From a bacterium (GTDB taxonomy: Bacteria > Auribacterota > UBA3054), in assembly GCA_017557885.1 (NCBI GenBank), contig JAFYXV010000002.1, forward strand, positions 379,056-443,055: DNA of 64,000 bases, written 5' to 3'. Made by a program: the position numbers and the translations under genes. Below the pieces are notes generated by a model. It did no database searches and was not told the origin of the DNA. It was given only the letters and a program-made list of their open reading frames with translations. Every line of letters starts with the position of its first letter. Within the stretch, counting starts at the first letter, position 1. Positions 60,401 to 64,000 of this stretch are shown here, piece after piece.

Positions 60401-60443
60401 AGTTAATACTTTTTAACCTGAAAATTGTTGTCAACGAGGTAAC

Positions 60444-61544
60444 ATGAAAAAGGAAAACTTCGCGTCCACTCTTTTGATGAAGCTTATGGGGATGATCCTC
60501 CTGGCCTCCTTCGCCTTTGCGGCTCCCGAAGCCCCGAAGGCCTATGTCGCCGTGGGAACCGTTTCCTCCACTCACAATATAGTCCAGCACCGCTACACGG
60601 GCCGAATCGTCAGTCCGGCCAAGGTCGACCTCATCGCCAGGATCAGCGGCGAAATGAAGGAAATGGGTTTTGAGGAAGGCACCTTCGTGGAGGAAGGGCA
60701 AGTGATGTACAAGCTCGACGACGTCCCTTACAAAGCCGCCGTTTTGAGCGCGGAAGCCCAGCTGGCCGAAGTGAAAGCCAAGGCGGAATACGCCGAGCAG
60801 ACTTATAATCGCGTACAGGATCTTTACAACAAGCAGGTGACAAGTAAGGACGCCTTCGACAACGCCAAGAGCGCCCTGGCGGTGGCCAAGGCCGCGGTCC
60901 AGGCCGCGGAAGCCGCGCTCCTGACCGCCCAGGAAAACCTGAGCTACACCGTCATTGTTTCCCCCATCGCGGGCAAAGTCGGCACGACCGCCAAAACGAA
61001 GGGCAACTACATCACCCCCAGTTCCGGCGTTCTCGCCTCCGTCATCCAGCAGGATCCCCTGAGAGTGCGCTTCGCCATCTCTAACAAGGATTTTCTCCAG
61101 AACTACGGCACGGAAAAAGAGCTTAAGGAAAATTCCGAAGTGGTCCTGAAGCTGAGCGACGGCTCCCTCTATCCCATAACGGGAAAAGTTTCCATCACGG
61201 AGAACCAGTCCAACGAAGCCACGGACACCATGGTTTTGTACGCCGTCTTCGCGAATCCTGACAACAAGCTCAGCCCCGGCTCCACGGTCTCCGTCCTTTT
61301 GAGGAAAAAAGAGACCGCCACATTGCCCTGCGTCCTTCCCAGCGCCGTCATGCACGACGGGACCTCGTCTTATGTTTACGTTCTTGACGAAAACAACATC
61401 CCGACCCGCCGCAACGTCAAGGAAGGCGTGCAGAGCGGCGACAAGCAGATCATATTGGAAGGCCTCAAAGAGGGCGAGAGAGTCGTAACCGACGGCATGC
61501 TGAAAGTCGTGCCCGGAACCGCGGTCGTGCCTGTCGAGGAGTAA
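60444..61544 (+). CDS. RND efflux periplasmic adaptor (AcrA/MexA type)
   Basis: 366 residues. N-terminal signal segment (LMGMILLASFAFAAPEA), a lipoyl-like half near 50-85 (RISGEMKEMGFEEGTFVEEG), an alpha-helical hairpin (about 100-165) and the second lipoyl half (YTVIVSPIAGKVGTTAKTKG), then beta-barrel and membrane-proximal domains (EGVQSGDKQIILEGLKEGER). It bridges the inner-membrane pump and an outer-membrane channel. GAGG precedes the ATG. The pump gene begins three bases after its stop. Confidence 0.93.
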   Translation: MKKENFASTLLMKLMGMILLASFAFAAPEAPKAYVAVGTVSSTHNIVQHRYTGRIVSPAKVDLIARISGEMKEMGFEEGTFVEEGQVMYKLDDVPYKAAVLSAEAQLAEVKAKAEYAEQTYNRVQDLYNKQVTSKDAFDNAKSALAVAKAAVQAAEAALLTAQENLSYTVIVSPIAGKVGTTAKTKGNYITPSSGVLASVIQQDPLRVRFAISNKDFLQNYGTEKELKENSEVVLKLSDGSLYPITGKVSITENQSNEATDTMVLYAVFANPDNKLSPGSTVSVLLRKKETATLPCVLPSAVMHDGTSSYVYVLDENNIPTRRNVKEGVQSGDKQIILEGLKEGERVVTDGMLKVVPGTAVVPVEE

Positions 61545-61547
61545 GCG

Positions 61548-64000
61548 ATGTTTTCCAAGATCTTCATAGAAAGGCCGCGCCTGGCCATGGTCATCAGCCT
61601 GGTCCTGCTTTTTGCCGGCGCCATCGCCATCCCCAACATCCCGGTGGCTGAATATCCCGAGATCGCGCCTCCCCAGATCTACGTCGGCTGCAGCTACGCC
61701 GGCGCCTCCGCCCAGGTGGTCCAGGAGACCATCGCGGTGCCCTTGGAAGCCGAGATCAACGGCGTCGAGCACCTTCTGTATTTCACTTCCTCCTGCGACG
61801 ACAACGGCTCCTACAGCTGCTCCATCGTCTTCCAGCCCGGCATAGACTACGACATGGCCATGGTCAACGTCCAGAACGCCGTGAAAAGGGCTGAGGCGAA
61901 GCTGCCGGACGAAGTGAAGAAAGTGGGCGTCAACATCTACAAAAGAAGCGGCGACTTTTTGTGCATTTACTCCTTCCTCAGCGACAACGACTATTCGCTT
62001 CTTGACCTCAACAACTTCGTCAACACCACCATCAAGGACGCCATCTCCCGTCTGGAGGGCGTCGCCACTGTGGCGGTCTTCGGCGAAAGAGTTTACTCCA
62101 TGCGCATCTGGCTCGACCCCTTCCGCATGGCCGGGCTCAACATAACCACCGCCAACATAATAGCCGCCATCCAGAGCCAGAACATCCAGGCGGCCGCCGG
62201 CACCGTGGGCACGGAATCCAGCAACGAATACATCGAATATAAGATCGACATGCAGGGCCGCCTTCTGACCACGGAGGAATTCGGCAACATCGTTCTGAGA
62301 ACGGAAGCCGACGGCTCCATGGTGAAGCTCTGCGACGTGGCGAGAGTGGAATTGGGCGCCCGCTCCTACGCGGGCCAGGGACTTTTGGACGGCAAGCCCG
62401 GCGTGGGCATGGCCGCCTTCCGAACCAGCGACGCCAACGCCCTGGACACGGTCAACAGCATCAATAAGCTTCTTGAGGAACTGAAGCCCCGCTTTCCGGA
62501 GGGCGTCTATTACCAGGTGGCCTACGATCCCACCCGCTTCATCAAGGTCACCATCCAGGAGATCATCGAGACGCTCGTCATAGCGCTCATACTGGTCATC
62601 GTCATCACCTACCTCTTCCTGCAGGACTGGCGCGCCACCATCGTTCCCGCCGTGGCCATCCCCGTCTCGTTGCTGGCGACTTTCCCGGTCATTTACATCA
62701 TAGGCTACAGCATCAACGTCCTGACCATGTTCGGCTTGATCCTGGTCATAGGATCCTTGGTGGACGACGCCATCGTCGTCGTGGAGAACTGCCAGTCCCT
62801 GATGGAAAGGGAAGGCTTGAATTCCCGGGACGCCGCCGCCAAGAGTATGGAGCAAATAACCGGCGCCATTATCGCCACCACCTTGGTGACGGTGGCCTGC
62901 TACGTGCCGCTGGCTTTCTACGGCGGCATGGTGGGCAACATCTACCGCCAGTTCTCCGTCACCATGTGCGTATCCTTGTGCTTTTCTACGCTGGTGGCCC
63001 TGACGCTCTCCCCGGCCCTCTGTTCCCTCATTATGCGGCCTCCGAGAAAGAAAGCTCTCTGGGTGTTCGCTCCCTTCAACCTGATACTTAACTGCTCCCG
63101 CAGCATCTACCTTTTCGTGGTGAAGCTTCTGGTCCGCCGCGGCATCATCACCATTCTTCTTTTCGGCGCCTGCTGCTACCTGGCCTACAGAGTCCACGGC
63201 ATGATCCCCTCCGCCTTTTTGCCCACTGAGGACAAGGGCGTCATTCTCTGCAACCTTGAGCTTTCTCCCGGCGCCACTCTAGCCCGCACTGAAAAGGCCA
63301 TTGCGGAGTTCAGGGACAAGGTCCGGGACGTCCCCGGCATCAAGACCTGCTTCTCCGTTTCCGGCCAGAACATCGTGAACGGCAACGGCGAGAACAACGG
63401 CATGCTCATCGTTCAGCTTAAGGACTGGGACGAGCGCAAGACCAAGGATCTCAGCCTGTCCTCCATTTTGCAGAAGGTCCAGGCGGCCGCGGCCACCATT
63501 CCCAGCGCCTCCGTCAACTGCTTCACGCCTCCCGCCATCATGGGCTTGGGCGCCACCGGCGGCGTCTCCTACAAGATCTGCTCCGACTCCGACTCCGATC
63601 CTGTCAAGCTCAGCAATATCGCCAAGAAGATGTCAATGGAGCTCACCATGCGGCCCGAGACGCTGTACGTCATGTCGAGTTTCAACGCCGACACGCCCCA
63701 GATCTACTTCGATCTGGACAGGGAGAAGGCCCAGAGCCTGAACGTCTCCGTCGCCAGCGTCTTCGCGACCTTGCAGAGCAAACTGGCCTCCTACTACATC
63801 AACGACTTCACCATGAACGGCGAAAACTACTTCGTCAAGATCCAGGCGGAAGCCGAGGAGCGCTCCTCCATAGAAAACATCGACGAACTGATGATCCCCT
63901 CCCAGAGCGGCGCCCAGGTTCCGCTTTCCTCCCTTGGCACCATGCGCTACACCGTGGGTCCCAAGGTCATCCAGCGCATGAACAAACTGATGTGCGCCGG
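61548..64000 (+). CDS. RND efflux pump, inner-membrane component (AcrB/MexB type), 3' end cut off
   Basis: About 817 residues are readable from ATG 61548 to the window end; the family is about 1,030. The start FSKIFIERPRLAMVISLVLL is typical, followed by IAIPNIPVAEYPEIAPPQI. TM4 has the proton-relay pair in GSLVDDAIVVVEN, and the loop AFLPTEDKGVI after TM7 is the HAE1-family signature. Substrates are probably drugs or hydrophobic compounds. The frame is intact throughout. A long open frame on the other strand here is only its shadow. Confidence 0.95.
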   Translation, partial: MFSKIFIERPRLAMVISLVLLFAGAIAIPNIPVAEYPEIAPPQIYVGCSYAGASAQVVQETIAVPLEAEINGVEHLLYFTSSCDDNGSYSCSIVFQPGIDYDMAMVNVQNAVKRAEAKLPDEVKKVGVNIYKRSGDFLCIYSFLSDNDYSLLDLNNFVNTTIKDAISRLEGVATVAVFGERVYSMRIWLDPFRMAGLNITTANIIAAIQSQNIQAAAGTVGTESSNEYIEYKIDMQGRLLTTEEFGNIVLRTEADGSMVKLCDVARVELGARSYAGQGLLDGKPGVGMAAFRTSDANALDTVNSINKLLEELKPRFPEGVYYQVAYDPTRFIKVTIQEIIETLVIALILVIVITYLFLQDWRATIVPAVAIPVSLLATFPVIYIIGYSINVLTMFGLILVIGSLVDDAIVVVENCQSLMEREGLNSRDAAAKSMEQITGAIIATTLVTVACYVPLAFYGGMVGNIYRQFSVTMCVSLCFSTLVALTLSPALCSLIMRPPRKKALWVFAPFNLILNCSRSIYLFVVKLLVRRGIITILLFGACCYLAYRVHGMIPSAFLPTEDKGVILCNLELSPGATLARTEKAIAEFRDKVRDVPGIKTCFSVSGQNIVNGNGENNGMLIVQLKDWDERKTKDLSLSSILQKVQAAAATIPSASVNCFTPPAIMGLGATGGVSYKICSDSDSDPVKLSNIAKKMSMELTMRPETLYVMSSFNADTPQIYFDLDREKAQSLNVSVASVFATLQSKLASYYINDFTMNGENYFVKIQAEAEERSSIENIDELMIPSQSGAQVPLSSLGTMRYTVGPKVIQRMNKLMCA

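Noticed and set aside
60225-63197. 990-codon minus-strand ORF
   Set aside because: It is antisense to the RND adaptor and pump, which have clear motifs; its translation is low-complexity His/Gly/Val-rich, typical of a shadow in GC-rich DNA.

Overview
The window looks like chromosomal DNA of a Gram-negative bacterium from the PVC superphylum, most likely Lentisphaerae/Kiritimatiellota/Verrucomicrobia-like. This is an inference from gene content: an LptD outer-membrane assembly protein and an RND pump show an outer membrane, and PEP-CTERM sorting tails, tandem CotH/lamin-tail proteins, a sulfatase-activator-like (FGE/SUMF1) protein and a sulfotransferase are typical of that group. No rRNA or tRNA was seen, so the assignment is not proven.

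Region 1 (1-7.27 kb) is an accessory region, visibly richer in A+T in places and gene-poor. It holds a truncated radical-SAM gene, about 870 bp of non-coding DNA with three different families of phased short repeats, a DUF5131 (phage Gp37/Gp68-like) gene flanked by direct repeats, a secreted repeat protein, two paralogous orphan genes that share duplicated promoter and terminator modules with the repeat-protein gene, and a large nuclease-like/DUF2075 helicase. This is the most likely place for an undescribed system.

Region 2 (7.27-20.1 kb, mostly minus strand) is core-like: purM-ykgJ-purH-sulfotransferase-secreted HEXXH protein, then rarA / 5-formyl-THF cyclo-ligase / rny / ymdB / comF. A 6S RNA candidate (closing stem, length and promoter all fit) sits upstream of rarA, the same linkage to the folate cyclo-ligase gene that is known in other bacteria.

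Region 3 (20.1-37.7 kb, minus strand) reads as one long transcription unit: two DUF945-like proteins, two giant CotH/PEP-CTERM proteins, mreC-mreD-mrdA (rod shape and elongation), polyprenyl synthetase, leucyl aminopeptidase and a histidinol-phosphatase-like gene, closed by a bidirectional terminator. A secreted helical-repeat protein lies upstream with its own terminator.

Region 4 (37.7-49.8 kb) carries an M48 lipoprotein protease with dusB, a GH63/GH37-like glycosidase, two acetyltransferases in the wider window, lptD, a possible DnaA-box cluster, a WYL regulator, a highly structured intergenic stretch, a DUF2130 protein and an FGE-like protein with an internal PEP-CTERM tail fused to a second signal peptide.

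Region 5 (49.9-56.6 kb) is a complete trpEGDCFBA operon preceded by a readable attenuator: promoter, leader peptide with three consecutive Trp codons, antiterminator and perfect 14-bp terminator. Region 6 (56.6-64 kb) has a membrane-anchored UvrD-like helicase with two zinc ribbons, an RDD protein, and an RND efflux adaptor/pump pair running off the window end.
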